Assembly (NCBI GenBank): GCA_002418835.1
Contig: DIEX01000024.1
Coordinates: 16,543 to 80,542 of the forward strand
Source of the DNA: Spirochaetia bacterium UBA5763
GTDB lineage: Bacteria > Spirochaetota > UBA4802 > UBA5550
Direction: 5' to 3'
Length of the DNA stretch: 64,000 nucleotides
Part shown: piece after piece, positions 1-9,021 of the stretch
Position numbering within the stretch: the first letter of the stretch is position 1
Layout of the letters: every line of letters begins with the position of its first letter
Translations under genes and position numbers: made by a program
The notes under the pieces: generated by a model
Database searches by the model: none
Told to the model about the DNA's origin: nothing
Seen by the model: the letters and a program-made list of their open reading frames with translations, nothing else

Positions 1-915
1 AAAGCAAATAATAACAGTGACACAATGTATTATCTCGCCCCTATTGCTGAAAGAATACCTTTTTATGCAGAAGTACAACTTATCATTGGCAACATAAATT
101 TTAACAGTAAAAATTATACGTCAGCCATTACTAATTTTTCATCAGTTCTTGAATACGGTTTTGCTGATAAAGAAACAGAATATAATACAATGCTTAAAAG
201 AGGAACCTGTTATTATCATACAGGCGATTATGAAAACGCTGAAAAAGACATAAGCTCGGCATCAGAATCAGTTAAAGGGAACAATGAACCTCTTGTCATA
301 CTGGCTGCTATTTATATAAAAAAGAAGGAGCTGGATTCAGCTCTTAAAATTCTCCAGAAGGCCGAAGCCATCACAGCAAATGACCCCGTAGTTCTTTTTC
401 AGACAGGGAGCATTTACTTTTACAGGAATGATGATAAATACGCACCATATTTTGACCGGCTTCACGATATAGTAAAAGAAAACGATACGGAATATAAAAA
501 ATACAGCAAAGCTTTCAAGCTCCTTATGACATATCATTATAATAAAAAAAATTTCACGCGTTCTCTGGAAATATCAAACAGGCTTTTGTCAGGAGGGAAC
601 GATTATGAAATTATCATTACATCAGCCCGCTCAAGTCATCACCTCGGACAGCATGAAGAGGCTATAACTTCATTTAAAAAAATCTCACTCCAGAATAGTT
701 CAGACAAAATACTTTTAGCGGGCTCATACGCGGCAACCGGAAGGAAGGAACATGCCATGGAGATTCTTAAAAATCTTCAATATGACCAGAATGCACTCTC
801 TGAAGCCAAAAATAATAACCACCTGTTACCTCTTATAAAAGAGGTTGAAAAAGAGGCTGAGCAGAAAAGAAAAGAGCAGCAGAACAGAACCGTGACGCCG
901 GTAACACAACCCTGA
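1..915 (+). CDS. TPR-repeat protein, 5' end outside the window
   Basis: The reading frame is open from the left edge, so the first visible Met (position 25) is probably internal and the protein starts upstream. The visible 305 codons consist of helical tetratricopeptide-like pairs (for example the stretches around AITNFSSVLEYG, YENAEKDISSASES and LDSALKILQKAEAI), ending in a charged tail rich in Glu, Lys and Gln. TPR arrays are protein-interaction scaffolds. No catalytic motif is visible. The ABC ATPase gene follows after 18 bases on the same strand, so the two are probably co-transcribed. Specific function unknown. Confidence 0.75.
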   Translation, partial: KANNNSDTMYYLAPIAERIPFYAEVQLIIGNINFNSKNYTSAITNFSSVLEYGFADKETEYNTMLKRGTCYYHTGDYENAEKDISSASESVKGNNEPLVILAAIYIKKKELDSALKILQKAEAITANDPVVLFQTGSIYFYRNDDKYAPYFDRLHDIVKENDTEYKKYSKAFKLLMTYHYNKKNFTRSLEISNRLLSGGNDYEIIITSARSSHHLGQHEEAITSFKKISLQNSSDKILLAGSYAATGRKEHAMEILKNLQYDQNALSEAKNNNHLLPLIKEVEKEAEQKRKEQQNRTVTPVTQP

Positions 916-933
916 TGCAGAGATGTTATACCG

Positions 934-1707
934 ATGATTACTATAAAAAAATTATCCCTTAATAAAAATAAAAAAACTGTCCTGAACAATATCTCATTTA
1001 CTCTTAATAGCGGAGAGATTCTTGGCATTACAGGGCCCGCAGGTTGCGGAAAAAGCCTGCTCCTGAAAGCAATTGCCGGCAAAATCAAAACCTCAGATGT
1101 GACGTTCGGATTAAATGAAAAAAATTTTTCTGAGTTCGGCCGGAAGGAACAGTGCAGACATATTTCTTCTCTATTATTCCCTTGTGAATACAATCCGGAG
1201 GCTACTGTTTTTGAAGAGACAATAAAAGGGAGAATCCATCTGAAAAAATTTCTGAACCCCTATTCTGAAACTGACATGGAATCAACACTCTCTATTCTTG
1301 ATGAAACAGGTTTATCCGGGAAGCTATCATCGAGATTAAAAAAATGCTCTGATTCTATTATCAGATTAACCCTCATTGCGCGAACAATTAACTCTGAATC
1401 CGAAAATAGTATTTTTGATTCCCCGGATTGCGGTCTTGATCCTTTACAGAAACTCACAGTCATCCGTGCCATAAAGAAATATACAGCCGGGGGTGACAAA
1501 TCCGTTTTACTGGCATCTTCTGATCTCAATTTTCTCGTGAAAGTATGCGATAAAATTATTGTACTAAAAGATGCTGTTATCCATGAATCAGGAGGGAGTG
1601 AAATAATTACAGAGGATCTGATGAAAAATGTTTTTGGAATTGATGTAATGATTACAAAAAATATTATTACCGGGTTCCCTGAAATTCATATTATCAACAA
1701 TGAATAG
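934..1707 (+). CDS. ABC-transporter-type ATPase with degenerate active-site motifs
   Basis: The 257-residue length and fold order match an ABC nucleotide-binding subunit: a good Walker A (GPAGCGKS near residue 35) followed by a helical region and a D-loop (GLDP). The other signatures are eroded. The LSGGQ signature is replaced by a CSDSII-like stretch before RLTLIAR, the Walker B aspartate is followed by Ser instead of the catalytic Glu (IFDSPDCGLD), and the H-loop His is replaced by Ser (LLASSDLN). It may bind ATP but hydrolyse it poorly. No permease gene is visible; partners may lie left of the window. Resemblance is to the siderophore/haem (FecE-like) or LptB-type subunits, but I cannot choose. 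Confidence 0.7.
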   Translation: MITIKKLSLNKNKKTVLNNISFTLNSGEILGITGPAGCGKSLLLKAIAGKIKTSDVTFGLNEKNFSEFGRKEQCRHISSLLFPCEYNPEATVFEETIKGRIHLKKFLNPYSETDMESTLSILDETGLSGKLSSRLKKCSDSIIRLTLIARTINSESENSIFDSPDCGLDPLQKLTVIRAIKKYTAGGDKSVLLASSDLNFLVKVCDKIIVLKDAVIHESGGSEIITEDLMKNVFGIDVMITKNIITGFPEIHIINNE

Positions 1708-1709
1708 GT

Positions 1710-2060
1710 TCAGGTGTAGAATTCAATCTTTGTTTTCCCCTCCTGTATACTCTCCGCAAATATCAGGTGACTGAAATAATCAACATAATCTATAAGATCT
1801 CTCAACTCATTACCCGCACTCATAATAATGACACGATTACCCTTATCCCTCGCGTAATATGAAATATCAACCAGAGCGTTCAAACCGGATGATGTTACAA
1901 CACGTATGTTTTCCATGTTTAGAATAACGCTCTCTCTTTCAGAGAGGTTGTGCAGCACTGACTTAAAATAATCGGACGTAAGCACTGTAAGATTGCCTGA
2001 GAGATCCAGAATATTTACCCCTTCGGCTTCGCGCATCGAATAATTCATTGTCACTGCCAT
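1710..2060 (-). CDS. STAS-domain protein, anti-sigma factor antagonist type
   Basis: A 116-residue single STAS domain, as in SpoIIAA/RsbV. The characteristic loop holding the phosphorylatable serine is present (VTSSGLNALV near residue 55), after the beta strand SVILNMENIRVV. Members of this family bind an anti-sigma factor or serine kinase when unphosphorylated; no such kinase or PP2C phosphatase is in this window, so the partner is unknown. It is the last gene of the acpP-rnc-nudix-STAS run (13-base gap after the Nudix gene) and converges on the ABC ATPase gene with only two bases between stops. A Met at residue 5 is an alternative start. Confidence 0.8.
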   Translation of the reverse strand: MAVTMNYSMREAEGVNILDLSGNLTVLTSDYFKSVLHNLSERESVILNMENIRVVTSSGLNALVDISYYARDKGNRVIIMSAGNELRDLIDYVDYFSHLIFAESIQEGKTKIEFYT

Positions 2061-2073
2061 GAGCGATCAACCT

Positions 2074-2520
2074 CTATTTCCAGAGTTTGCCAATATACCT
2101 GTCTTTGACTTTACCATTTATAATATCGATAAGATCGTTATTGATCGGAGGGAAAATTTCCAGTTCAGATAGTTCATCCCGGTCAAAAAATCTGAAATCA
2201 TAAAGGCGCCCCTCCTCTCCAAGTATAAAATCTCCTGTTTTATATGTGCAGAGAAAACAGATATTAACAACATGCCTGTCGCCGGAAGGATCAATTGAAT
2301 CAGAGATAAGTGCAACATCTTTAATGTCCACTGAGATGTTGAGCTCCTCCATGAATTCCCGCGTAAGCGCTTCGTGAAGAGACTCGCCATAATCAACTCC
2401 TCCGCCGGGGAGCAGCCAGTATATATCATCATTTTTTTTATGCGCGATTAACAGTAACCGGTTTCCCCGTATCAGAATACCAGCAACCCTTACTCTGACA
2501 TCATTACCGTTATCGCTCAA
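2074..2520 (-). CDS. Nudix hydrolase
   Basis: The 148-residue protein has a clear Nudix box from about residue 40: GGGVDYGE, then seven residues, then REFMEELNI, which fits GX5EX7REUXEEXGU except that the last Gly is Asn. Nudix enzymes cleave nucleoside diphosphates linked to another group, using Mg2+ held by the box glutamates. Substrate cannot be read from the sequence. The start codon overlaps the rnc stop (ATGA), so translation is probably coupled to rnc. Confidence 0.9.
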   Translation of the reverse strand: MSDNGNDVRVRVAGILIRGNRLLLIAHKKNDDIYWLLPGGGVDYGESLHEALTREFMEELNISVDIKDVALISDSIDPSGDRHVVNICFLCTYKTGDFILGEEGRLYDFRFFDRDELSELEIFPPINNDLIDIINGKVKDRYIGKLWK

Positions 2521-3278
2521 ATCTCGCCGCCATTCTTTTCTATCTTTTTAAGAATCTGTTCAGCGGCAAGCATTTCAGCTTTCCTTTTACTGCTGCCGAC
2601 TCCTATAGAAACTTCACTACCCTTGATTAGAAGCCGTACAATAAACTCTTTTTTATGATCAGGGCCTCTCTCTTCAACAACTTCATATACAGGGCGTTCT
2701 TTATATCTTTTCTGAACATATTCCTGCAAAGTAGTTTTCGGGTCACGAAGGTATGTCATCCTGTCGATACGTTCAATATCTTTTTTCAGGAGAGATAGTA
2801 TGAACCTGCGGCACTCTCTTAGCCCGGAATCAAGATAAACTGCACCGATGAGCGCTTCAAAGGAATTAGCAAGTATGGATGATCTGTCGCGTCCGCCGCT
2901 TAACTCCTCCCCTTTCCCCATGAGAAGATACGTCCCGATATTAATATCACGGGCTACTTTTGCGAGAGTTGCCTCAGAAACAACGGCTGATTTTATTTTA
3001 GCGAGATCACCTTCCGGGTAATCTTCGAACCGTTTGAAAAGATACTCGTTTACAATAAGGCCAAGCACCGAGTCTCCGAGATATTCCAGTCTTTCATTAT
3101 CCTTAATCTTGTCAGTTGTGGATTCATTTACATAAGATCTATGTATCAGGGCTCTGTTCAGAAGGGTTTTTTCTTTAAATTTAACGTGGATGATGCTCTG
3201 CAGAATACTTAACTGTTTGTATCTTATCTTTTTACTGTCTGATTCGCTTTTATCATTTTTTTTATGATTCATGATCAT
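2517..3278 (-). CDS. rnc: Ribonuclease III
   Basis: A 253-residue RNase III with the hallmark motif ERLEYLGDSVL near residue 65, a second acidic catalytic patch (FEALIGAVYLDSG) and a C-terminal double-stranded RNA-binding domain (TTLQEYVQKR through AEMLAAEQILKKI). It cleaves double-stranded RNA in rRNA precursors and some mRNAs, as a dimer with two Mg2+ sites. The start overlaps the acpP stop as ATGA; a second Met at residue 3 is also possible. The acpP-rnc order is common in bacteria. Confidence 0.97.
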   Translation of the reverse strand: MIMNHKKNDKSESDSKKIRYKQLSILQSIIHVKFKEKTLLNRALIHRSYVNESTTDKIKDNERLEYLGDSVLGLIVNEYLFKRFEDYPEGDLAKIKSAVVSEATLAKVARDINIGTYLLMGKGEELSGGRDRSSILANSFEALIGAVYLDSGLRECRRFILSLLKKDIERIDRMTYLRDPKTTLQEYVQKRYKERPVYEVVEERGPDHKKEFIVRLLIKGSEVSIGVGSSKRKAEMLAAEQILKKIEKNGGEI

Positions 3279-3520
3279 TTTCTGTCTGCTGTTTTCTTCT
3301 GAATATAGTTATAAATATCATTTAAAGTGAAAAGAGTCTCTGCTTCCTCTTCCGGAATCTCAACATCAAATTCAACTTCAAAAGCGATAATCAGCTCCAC
3401 AGTATCAATTGAATCAGCCCCCAGATCTTCAAAAAGCGAGACATTATCAGATAATTTATCAGCCTCAACCTCAAGCTGATTAGCAATTATCCTTTTTACC
3501 CTATCTTTAATATCATCCAT
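3275..3520 (-). CDS. acpP: Acyl carrier protein
   Basis: An 81-residue acidic helical protein with the phosphopantetheine attachment serine in GADSIDTVEL (usual form DSLD, here DSID, a common variant). It carries acyl chains as thioesters during fatty-acid synthesis. The gene lies 186 bases downstream of rpmF, separated from it by a hairpin with a T tract, so acpP-rnc-nudix-STAS probably has its own promoter. The AcpS that would load it is encoded at 62167-62535. Confidence 0.96.
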   Translation of the reverse strand: MDDIKDRVKRIIANQLEVEADKLSDNVSLFEDLGADSIDTVELIIAFEVEFDVEIPEEEAETLFTLNDIYNYIQKKTADRK

Positions 3521-3652
3521 ATACCAATCCGGATATTATTCTTTGATTTGATAATTTTAATCTGCCAACTGTATCAGTCAGGCATATTAAAATCATCAGA
3601 ATTTCATATCTGAACAAAAACATATTAAAAATACATTTTGTCAAGACATAAT

Positions 3653-3686
3653 AAAAAAAGGGATACCCTGAGGAACCCCCTTTTTT
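3653..3686 (-). terminator. Intrinsic terminator downstream of rpmF
   Basis: Read on the minus strand, six A and GGG are followed about 15 bases later by CCC and a run of seven T. The stem sits about 20 bases past the rpmF stop and before acpP. The A/T flanks make it potentially bidirectional. Confidence 0.6.
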
Positions 3687-3706
3687 ATCCAGGCTGAAGA
3701 TTGCAA

Positions 3707-3898
3707 TCAATCACTAATCTTAACCTTTTTTTCAATAACCAATACATTCTTGTAATGACCGCATTCAGCACAAACCCTGTGCGGCATTGTATAGGCGCCG
3801 CACTTGGGGCAGGGCCTCAAATTTGGAACACCAATCGCTTCATGAGCCCATCTCATACGCGATTTAGATTTTGATTTTCTTCGCTTTGGTACAGCCAC
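3707..3898 (-). CDS. rpmF: Large ribosomal subunit protein bL32
   Basis: A 63-residue basic protein with the typical bL32 N terminus (MAVPKRRKSKSKSRMRWAH) and two CxxC zinc-binding pairs (CPKCGAY and CAECGHY). The four-cysteine zinc version is complete. It is a late-assembling protein of the 50S subunit. A likely promoter lies about 90 bases upstream. The rpmF-acpP neighbourhood is conserved in many bacteria, although here a terminator separates them. Confidence 0.97.
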   Translation of the reverse strand: MAVPKRRKSKSKSRMRWAHEAIGVPNLRPCPKCGAYTMPHRVCAECGHYKNVLVIEKKVKISD

Positions 3899-3986
3899 TT
3901 TGGAACTCCATATATTCTCAAATTTTTACCCTAATTTTCAAAAAAATTAAAGGGATAGACTTTCTTTTATAAATATAACTACTATG

Positions 3987-4016
3987 TTTAAACAAAAAAA
4001 CTGGTAATTGTGTCAA
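3987..4016 (-). promoter_or_regulatory. Probable sigma-70 promoter for rpmF
   Basis: On the minus strand TTGACA (4016-4011) is followed after 18 bases by TTTAAA (3992-3987). It sits between the TPR gene stop and rpmF, in the right orientation. Based on consensus match only. Confidence 0.45.
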
Positions 4017-4040
4017 GTATATTTTAAAATAATAAAAATG

Positions 4041-4733
4041 CTATTTTGCAGCACTCTGAAGAAACAGGCGCTCTCTGGCCCTTTCTGAAAAGACAGAATC
4101 AGGGTAGCCGGTTGAGACTTTATTATAGTATTCACGGGACTTCGCCCTGTCGCCTTTAACGGCATACAACCGCCCGGTATTATACAGTATCTGATCCAGA
4201 ACTATTGAATCCCTGTTATCCTCCTCAAACTTCAGAAGGAGTGCCAGAGCTTCGTCTATTTTACCCTGCTCTTCAAGACATACAGATGCTTTATTAACGG
4301 CTATCGGGATAAAAATCTGGTCACTTGAAGATTTCTTGATAAAATTTTTAAACATCTCAAAAGCTTCATCATATTTTGCATCTTCATATAGAAGGTTGCC
4401 GAGAATATAAAAGCTCATCTGGTGCGCATGCCCGAACCTGGTGTTTTTAACAAATTCACGCAGATCGCTGATAGTCTTATCCTTTACTGCTCTATCTTCA
4501 GGATTCATTCTATATGTATCAACAATCAGTTCATATTTTTTTAAGGCTGAAGATGACGAACTCTCAATATAAATAAATAGAGATATTGCGATAATAATTA
4601 GAATAATTAAACCCAGTATCGCCAGTTTTACATAACGTGCATTTCCCCTGATAAAATCTTTTACAGTCATCAGAAACTGTTCTATTCCGGATCTTTCAAT
4701 TTGGATGTTGTTTACAGTTCTTTTATCAGCCAT
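4041..4733 (-). CDS. Membrane-anchored TPR protein
   Basis: The 230-residue protein has about 35 cytoplasmic residues, a single hydrophobic segment (roughly 36-57, LAILGLIILIIIAISLFIYI) and then TPR-like helices (YKSREYYNKVSTGYPDS type repeats near the C terminus) ending in a tail typical of YfgM/CpoB-like tol-pal proteins. YfgM-like proteins act at the periplasmic face with the Sec translocon chaperones; that assignment is by architecture only. The start is two bases from the rpsA stop, so it is the last gene of the scpA-scpB-cmk-rpsA operon. Confidence 0.7.
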   Translation of the reverse strand: MADKRTVNNIQIERSGIEQFLMTVKDFIRGNARYVKLAILGLIILIIIAISLFIYIESSSSSALKKYELIVDTYRMNPEDRAVKDKTISDLREFVKNTRFGHAHQMSFYILGNLLYEDAKYDEAFEMFKNFIKKSSSDQIFIPIAVNKASVCLEEQGKIDEALALLLKFEEDNRDSIVLDQILYNTGRLYAVKGDRAKSREYYNKVSTGYPDSVFSERARERLFLQSAAK

Positions 4734-4735
4734 AA

Positions 4736-6409
4736 CTACTTTTTATCTCCAAGATCAATATTAATCATATCGCCTAGAGTTACAGCATTAGGCTTTGTCT
4801 GTTTGAGAATTTTATTGACTTCTTCTTTCTCCGACATTATTTCAAAATGTTTAATACTGAGGGAAAGCCTTCTCTTATCTGTATCTACATCGAGAACAAC
4901 AGCTTCAACAGTGTCGCCGATTTTGAAAGCACTCTCAAGATTATCAATTCTATTCCTTGAGACTTCAGATATATGCACAAGGCCTTCAATATCGTCTTTC
5001 ATTTTAACAAAAATGCCGAATTGAGTTATCCCTGAAATTGTTCCCTGAATTTTTGTCCTCGGAGGATATTTTTCCTTTATTGATTCCCATGGAGACTTCA
5101 AAAGCTGTTTTATGCCGCAGGAGATCTTCATCTCTCTCTTATTGATCTCAAGCATCTTGAATTCAACTTCCTCGCCCGGCTTAAACATTGTATTCAAATC
5201 TTTAACATTATCATCCCATGAAATATCTGAGATATGAATAAGTCCGTCAATACCATCTTCCAGTTCAACGAAAAGACCGAATTTTACAATCTTTCTTATC
5301 TTTTTTTTATGTACTGAGCCGACAGGGAATCTCTCTTCAATTGTGCTCCATGGATTCGGAAGCATCTGTTTATAACCAAGTGCAATTTTTTTATCTTCAC
5401 TGTTTATATTTACAACTTTAAGTTCAACTTCCGCACCTTTCTCAAAGTAATCCTTTACATCAGCATTGTTTTTGGTCCATGATAACTCGGAGTTGCTTAA
5501 AAAACCTTCAATATCTTCATCAATCTGTATAAAAGCGCCCACTGCAGTAATAGTAACAACTCTACCGCTCACTGTATCACCGGCTTTCAGTTTCCCGGCA
5601 ATATCAATCCATGGGTCATTTTTCAGCTGTTTCAGGCCGAGAGATATTTTCCCCTCTTCCCTGTTTATAGAGAGAATTAAAAAGTCTCTAACTTCCCCCT
5701 GTTTAAGAAGTTTTCTCTGTTTGAAAACCTTTTTCCATGACATGTCATTCCTGTGAAGAAGCGCGTCAATTCCCTCAACTCTGACAAAAGCTCCGAACTC
5801 AACAAACTTGATTACTTCACCTGATACTATATCACCTTCTTTATACTTTGAAACAAAACTCTCCCAGTTTTTCTTGTTCTGTTCACCAAGGTAATCTTTC
5901 CTTGATATAACAACAGACCTTTTCCTTGGATCAACAGTCTTTATTAAAAATGTATATTCATCATCAGATTCAGTAATTGCCTTAAGGTCGCCGGTTAAAG
6001 AATAAGGAAGAAAAACATTCATATTGCCGCAGAGAACAATTTTACCCTTACTGCTTGAAGATTTAATCTTACCCGTTATCTCCCTGTTCCCCTTTTCATA
6101 AAAATCAATAAACTCTGCCCACCCCTTTTCTGCCATGGCAGCTTTTCTTGAGAACTGGTAAACTCCGTCAACAAGCTTTCTGTTCATAAGCTTGACATCA
6201 TAGACTTCGCCGACTTTCGGGGCTGTTTCGAATTCCTCAAGTGACACCCTTCCGTCAGATTTTGTACCGACATTTACATAGGCATATCCGGCGTCAACAG
6301 TAACTATTTCGCCTTTAACAATCTTGCCGGGCTGAAGCTCATCAAGCGCGGAATCTGCAACTGATTCCATGTCGATAGCATCAAAATTATCATCTGTAAT
6401 CGGGGTCAT
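4736..6409 (-). CDS. rpsA: Small ribosomal subunit protein bS1
   Basis: At 557 residues it has the length and the six S1 OB-fold repeats of a full bS1. Repeat marks such as GAFVRVEGIDALLH, GAFIQIDEDIEGFLS, GLFVELEDGIDGLIHISDISW and GIFVKMKDDIEGLVHISEVS are readable. S1 binds mRNA leaders and brings them to the 30S subunit. The gene follows cmk after 22 bases; cmk-rpsA is a very common pair. Confidence 0.95.
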   Translation of the reverse strand: MTPITDDNFDAIDMESVADSALDELQPGKIVKGEIVTVDAGYAYVNVGTKSDGRVSLEEFETAPKVGEVYDVKLMNRKLVDGVYQFSRKAAMAEKGWAEFIDFYEKGNREITGKIKSSSSKGKIVLCGNMNVFLPYSLTGDLKAITESDDEYTFLIKTVDPRKRSVVISRKDYLGEQNKKNWESFVSKYKEGDIVSGEVIKFVEFGAFVRVEGIDALLHRNDMSWKKVFKQRKLLKQGEVRDFLILSINREEGKISLGLKQLKNDPWIDIAGKLKAGDTVSGRVVTITAVGAFIQIDEDIEGFLSNSELSWTKNNADVKDYFEKGAEVELKVVNINSEDKKIALGYKQMLPNPWSTIEERFPVGSVHKKKIRKIVKFGLFVELEDGIDGLIHISDISWDDNVKDLNTMFKPGEEVEFKMLEINKREMKISCGIKQLLKSPWESIKEKYPPRTKIQGTISGITQFGIFVKMKDDIEGLVHISEVSRNRIDNLESAFKIGDTVEAVVLDVDTDKRRLSLSIKHFEIMSEKEEVNKILKQTKPNAVTLGDMINIDLGDKK

Positions 6410-6436
6410 AAATTACACCTTATTATATCGAAATCA

Positions 6437-7114
6437 TTATTTCCTGTTTATCAGGGCTTTAAGCATATCAACAACTTCTTCAAAGGCCATTTCAGAAGTG
6501 TCAACGTAGAGAGCATCATCAGCTATTTTAAGAGGAGCAAACTCCCTGTTCTTATCATTAAAGTCCCGCTGTATAATCTGATTTCTGATAGAGTTTTCGT
6601 CAACATTTTTTCCCAAATCAGAATATTCTTTCACTCTTCTGGATGTTCTTACATCAACAGAGGCATCCAGGTAAATTTTAATATCAGCATCAGGAAATAC
6701 TACAGTTCCGATATCGCGCCCGTCCATTATAATCGATTTCTCCCCTGCCCACCTTCGGAGCAGTGAATTCACAAAATCCCTTATCTTTTTATTGTCAGAA
6801 AAAGAGCTGATATTACGCGCAACACTCTCCTCCCTTATAAGGATTGAAACATCCTCACCATCTACAAACGTTCTGGCATTTCCATCAGCACCGAATACCT
6901 GAGTTATTTTCACGCATTCAAGTTTTTCAACCGGTTCGTCAAGCTTGCTGAAATCAGGGTAGTTTTTCATAAAAAACCAGGTAATTGCCCTGTAAATCGC
7001 GCCGGAATCTATATATTGGATACCCAAGTCAACCGCCGCTTTTCTGCAGACGCTACTCTTCCCGGAGCCGGCAGGTCCATCCACTGCCACTGTTATTCTT
7101 TTATCAATATTCAT
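6437..7114 (-). CDS. cmk: Cytidylate kinase
   Basis: The 225-residue protein has the P-loop GPAGSGKSS at residues 14-22, the CMP-binding region IQYIDSGAIYRA, and the motif MDGRDIGTVVFPDADIK. It phosphorylates CMP and dCMP with ATP to the diphosphates. It is two bases downstream of scpB and upstream of rpsA in one operon. Confidence 0.96.
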   Translation of the reverse strand: MNIDKRITVAVDGPAGSGKSSVCRKAAVDLGIQYIDSGAIYRAITWFFMKNYPDFSKLDEPVEKLECVKITQVFGADGNARTFVDGEDVSILIREESVARNISSFSDNKKIRDFVNSLLRRWAGEKSIIMDGRDIGTVVFPDADIKIYLDASVDVRTSRRVKEYSDLGKNVDENSIRNQIIQRDFNDKNREFAPLKIADDALYVDTSEMAFEEVVDMLKALINRK

Positions 7115-7116
7115 TA

Positions 7117-7734
7117 TTACTCTACATCAATAGAAAATTCTTTAATCTCGGAGAGCTTCGGAAGATCTGAGAGTTTATTAAGCCCGAAATAACGGAGAAA
7201 TTCGTCAGTGGTGCCATATGCAAGAGGTCTTCCGGGAAGTTCTTTTCTTCCAACCGGTTTAACAAGGTTTCTTTTCATGAGGTTTGCCACCATCATCCTT
7301 GACGAAGCCCCACGCAGTTCATCAATATCAGCAAGAACTATCGGCTGTTTGTAAGCAATTATCGCAAGAGTTTCAAGCATCCCTTTAGACAAGCTCTCCC
7401 TTTTTCGAAGGCCAAGCGCATGTCTGAGCTGTTCCGAAAAACGGGCGTTTGTTACGAACTGATATCCGTTTGAGAGCTCAGCGAGCCGGATACCGCCGTC
7501 CCTCTCTTCATATTCATCAACAAGTGAATCTATGATAATTTTGCCCTGAGTAGGATCAATCATGAAGTTTTTAACAAAAAAACCGATAGGCACAGGTTCA
7601 TTGCTCAGAAAAAAGACAGCCTCAAACAAACTCTTGAGATAATGCTCTCTATCCGCCTCATCCTCGGCAATAACACCGGATTCGTTTTCAAGCTCTTCCT
7701 GTTCTACCTGATCCAGATTTTCAGAATCACCCAT
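7117..7734 (-). CDS. scpB: Segregation and condensation protein B
   Basis: The 205-residue protein contains two winged-helix domains typical of ScpB, with the family motif GMLETLAIIAYKQPI and the later GRPLAYGTTDEFLRYFGL. It works with ScpA as the kleisin and kite subunits of the SMC condensin complex. It has an acidic N-terminal extension of about 30 residues. It lies downstream of scpA with a 26-base gap. Confidence 0.95.
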   Translation of the reverse strand: MGDSENLDQVEQEELENESGVIAEDEADREHYLKSLFEAVFFLSNEPVPIGFFVKNFMIDPTQGKIIIDSLVDEYEERDGGIRLAELSNGYQFVTNARFSEQLRHALGLRKRESLSKGMLETLAIIAYKQPIVLADIDELRGASSRMMVANLMKRNLVKPVGRKELPGRPLAYGTTDEFLRYFGLNKLSDLPKLSEIKEFSIDVE

Positions 7735-7760
7735 ACCCTTACCACTATATTATTTATTAC

Positions 7761-8531
7761 TCAGTTTCCTATATTTTCCAGCGTAAAATTCCGGAGAATT
7801 CTTATCTCTCCGAAAACCCTGTGCTGCTGAACTCTTACCATTCTGGTTTTAGACATTTCGAGCATCGCGAGAAAAGTAGCGATAACTTCCGCTTTTGATG
7901 GTTTTGCAGTGAATATTTCAGTAAAAAGAATAGCCTCTTTTTCCTTTAACAGTTCAGTGATATACTCAATCCTGTCGCTGACCAGTATTTCGTCAAATAT
8001 TATTTCCCCGGTTTCAACCTCATTAGTTGAGTTTAGAACATTGGAAAACGCCTTCAGCAGTTCATATAGAGAGACATCAAGGTAATACTCTTCTTCGCCC
8101 AACTCGTCCAGAACATTGTGCCTTATAAAGGCGTTGTTCTGTGTTTCATACATATCCTTCAATTCATCAGTTACTTTCTGATATTTTTTATATTCAAGAA
8201 GTTTCTGAATAAGTTCAGGCGGGAGAGGCTGGGTAAAATACTCATCATCAACATCGCCTGTGGGTATAAGAGCCCGGCTTTTATAATATATAAGCTCTGA
8301 CGCAAGGAGAATAAAATCTGACGCGAGTTTAACGTCCATCTCCTCCATTAGCTTAAGAAATTCAATATACTGCTCTGTTATTTTAGAGAGGGATACTTCT
8401 GTTATATCGATTTTTGACTTTTTAATAAGTTCCCAGAGAACATCAAGGGGGCCGCTGAATTTCTCAATATTAATTATATAACCGGCTTCTTTCTCCTGGT
8501 TCTCTGAATTTATAGTAATATTATCAGTCAT
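7761..8531 (-). CDS. scpA: Segregation and condensation protein A (kleisin)
   Basis: The 256-residue protein begins with the family motif FSGPLDVLWELIKKSKIDITEV and continues with IYYKSRALIP, both typical of ScpA. The C-terminal winged helix that binds the SMC head is present (EVIATFLAMLEMSKTRMV). It bridges SMC heads in the chromosome condensation complex. It is the first gene of a five-gene operon, starting about 40 bases past the chemotaxis terminator. Confidence 0.95.
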   Translation of the reverse strand: MTDNITINSENQEKEAGYIINIEKFSGPLDVLWELIKKSKIDITEVSLSKITEQYIEFLKLMEEMDVKLASDFILLASELIYYKSRALIPTGDVDDEYFTQPLPPELIQKLLEYKKYQKVTDELKDMYETQNNAFIRHNVLDELGEEEYYLDVSLYELLKAFSNVLNSTNEVETGEIIFDEILVSDRIEYITELLKEKEAILFTEIFTAKPSKAEVIATFLAMLEMSKTRMVRVQQHRVFGEIRILRNFTLENIGN

Positions 8532-8564
8532 ATTGTATTATTCGCAATAGAGATCGGTTTAATT

Positions 8565-8593
8565 AAAAAAAATACCCCCTAACATTTAAGGGG
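8565..8593 (-). terminator. Intrinsic terminator after cheY
   Basis: On the minus strand CCCCT and AGGGG flank an 8-base loop and are followed by GTA and eight T. It sits 43 bases past the cheY stop and upstream of scpA, so it separates chemotaxis transcription from the scpA operon. Confidence 0.65.
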
Positions 8594-8635
8594 CTTGAGG
8601 GTTCTAAAATATATTATAAACAGTTTAAATCCAGA

Positions 8636-8995
8636 TTAAGACAGTGCCTTTTCCGCTGCTTTCTGAAGTCTTTCAGGGGGGAACGGCTTTACTACGAAAT
8701 CTTTAACACCGAGTTTAATGGCTTTTGTAAGGAGACTTTCCTGGCCAAGAGCTGTAACCATTATAATTCTTGCCGAAGGATCTGCTGAGAGTATTTCCCC
8801 CGCTGCCTCAATCCCGTCCTTTTCTCTCATGGTGATGTCCATAGTCACAAGATCAGGTTTGAGTTTTTTATACAGTTCAACCGCCTCGTTCCCATTCTCG
8901 GCTTCGCCGATAATTTCATGTCCGGCCGGTACAAGGGCATCTTTTACAAGGGTTCTCATAAATTTCGCATCATCTACAATCAACACTCTTGCCAT
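8636..8995 (-). CDS. cheY: CheY-type response regulator (cluster 1)
   Basis: A 119-residue stand-alone receiver domain. The acidic pocket D8-D9, the phosphoacceptor D53 (LVTMDITM), the switch Thr in IMVTALG and the Lys in VVKPFPP are all present. Phosphorylated CheY binds the flagellar switch. It follows cheB by about 100 bases, and a strong sigma-70-type promoter lies in that gap, so it can be made independently of cheW-cheA-cheB. The CheC domain on the neighbouring CheA is a likely phosphatase for it. Confidence 0.92.
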   Translation of the reverse strand: MARVLIVDDAKFMRTLVKDALVPAGHEIIGEAENGNEAVELYKKLKPDLVTMDITMREKDGIEAAGEILSADPSARIIMVTALGQESLLTKAIKLGVKDFVVKPFPPERLQKAAEKALS

Positions 8996-9021
8996 TTTAA
9001 AACTCCATAGTATTTTATATA

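Noticed and set aside
3513..3710. A 65-codon minus-strand reading frame between acpP and rpmF
   Set aside because: It lies across a terminator hairpin and AT-rich DNA, has no ribosome site or recognisable sequence, and overlaps acpP.
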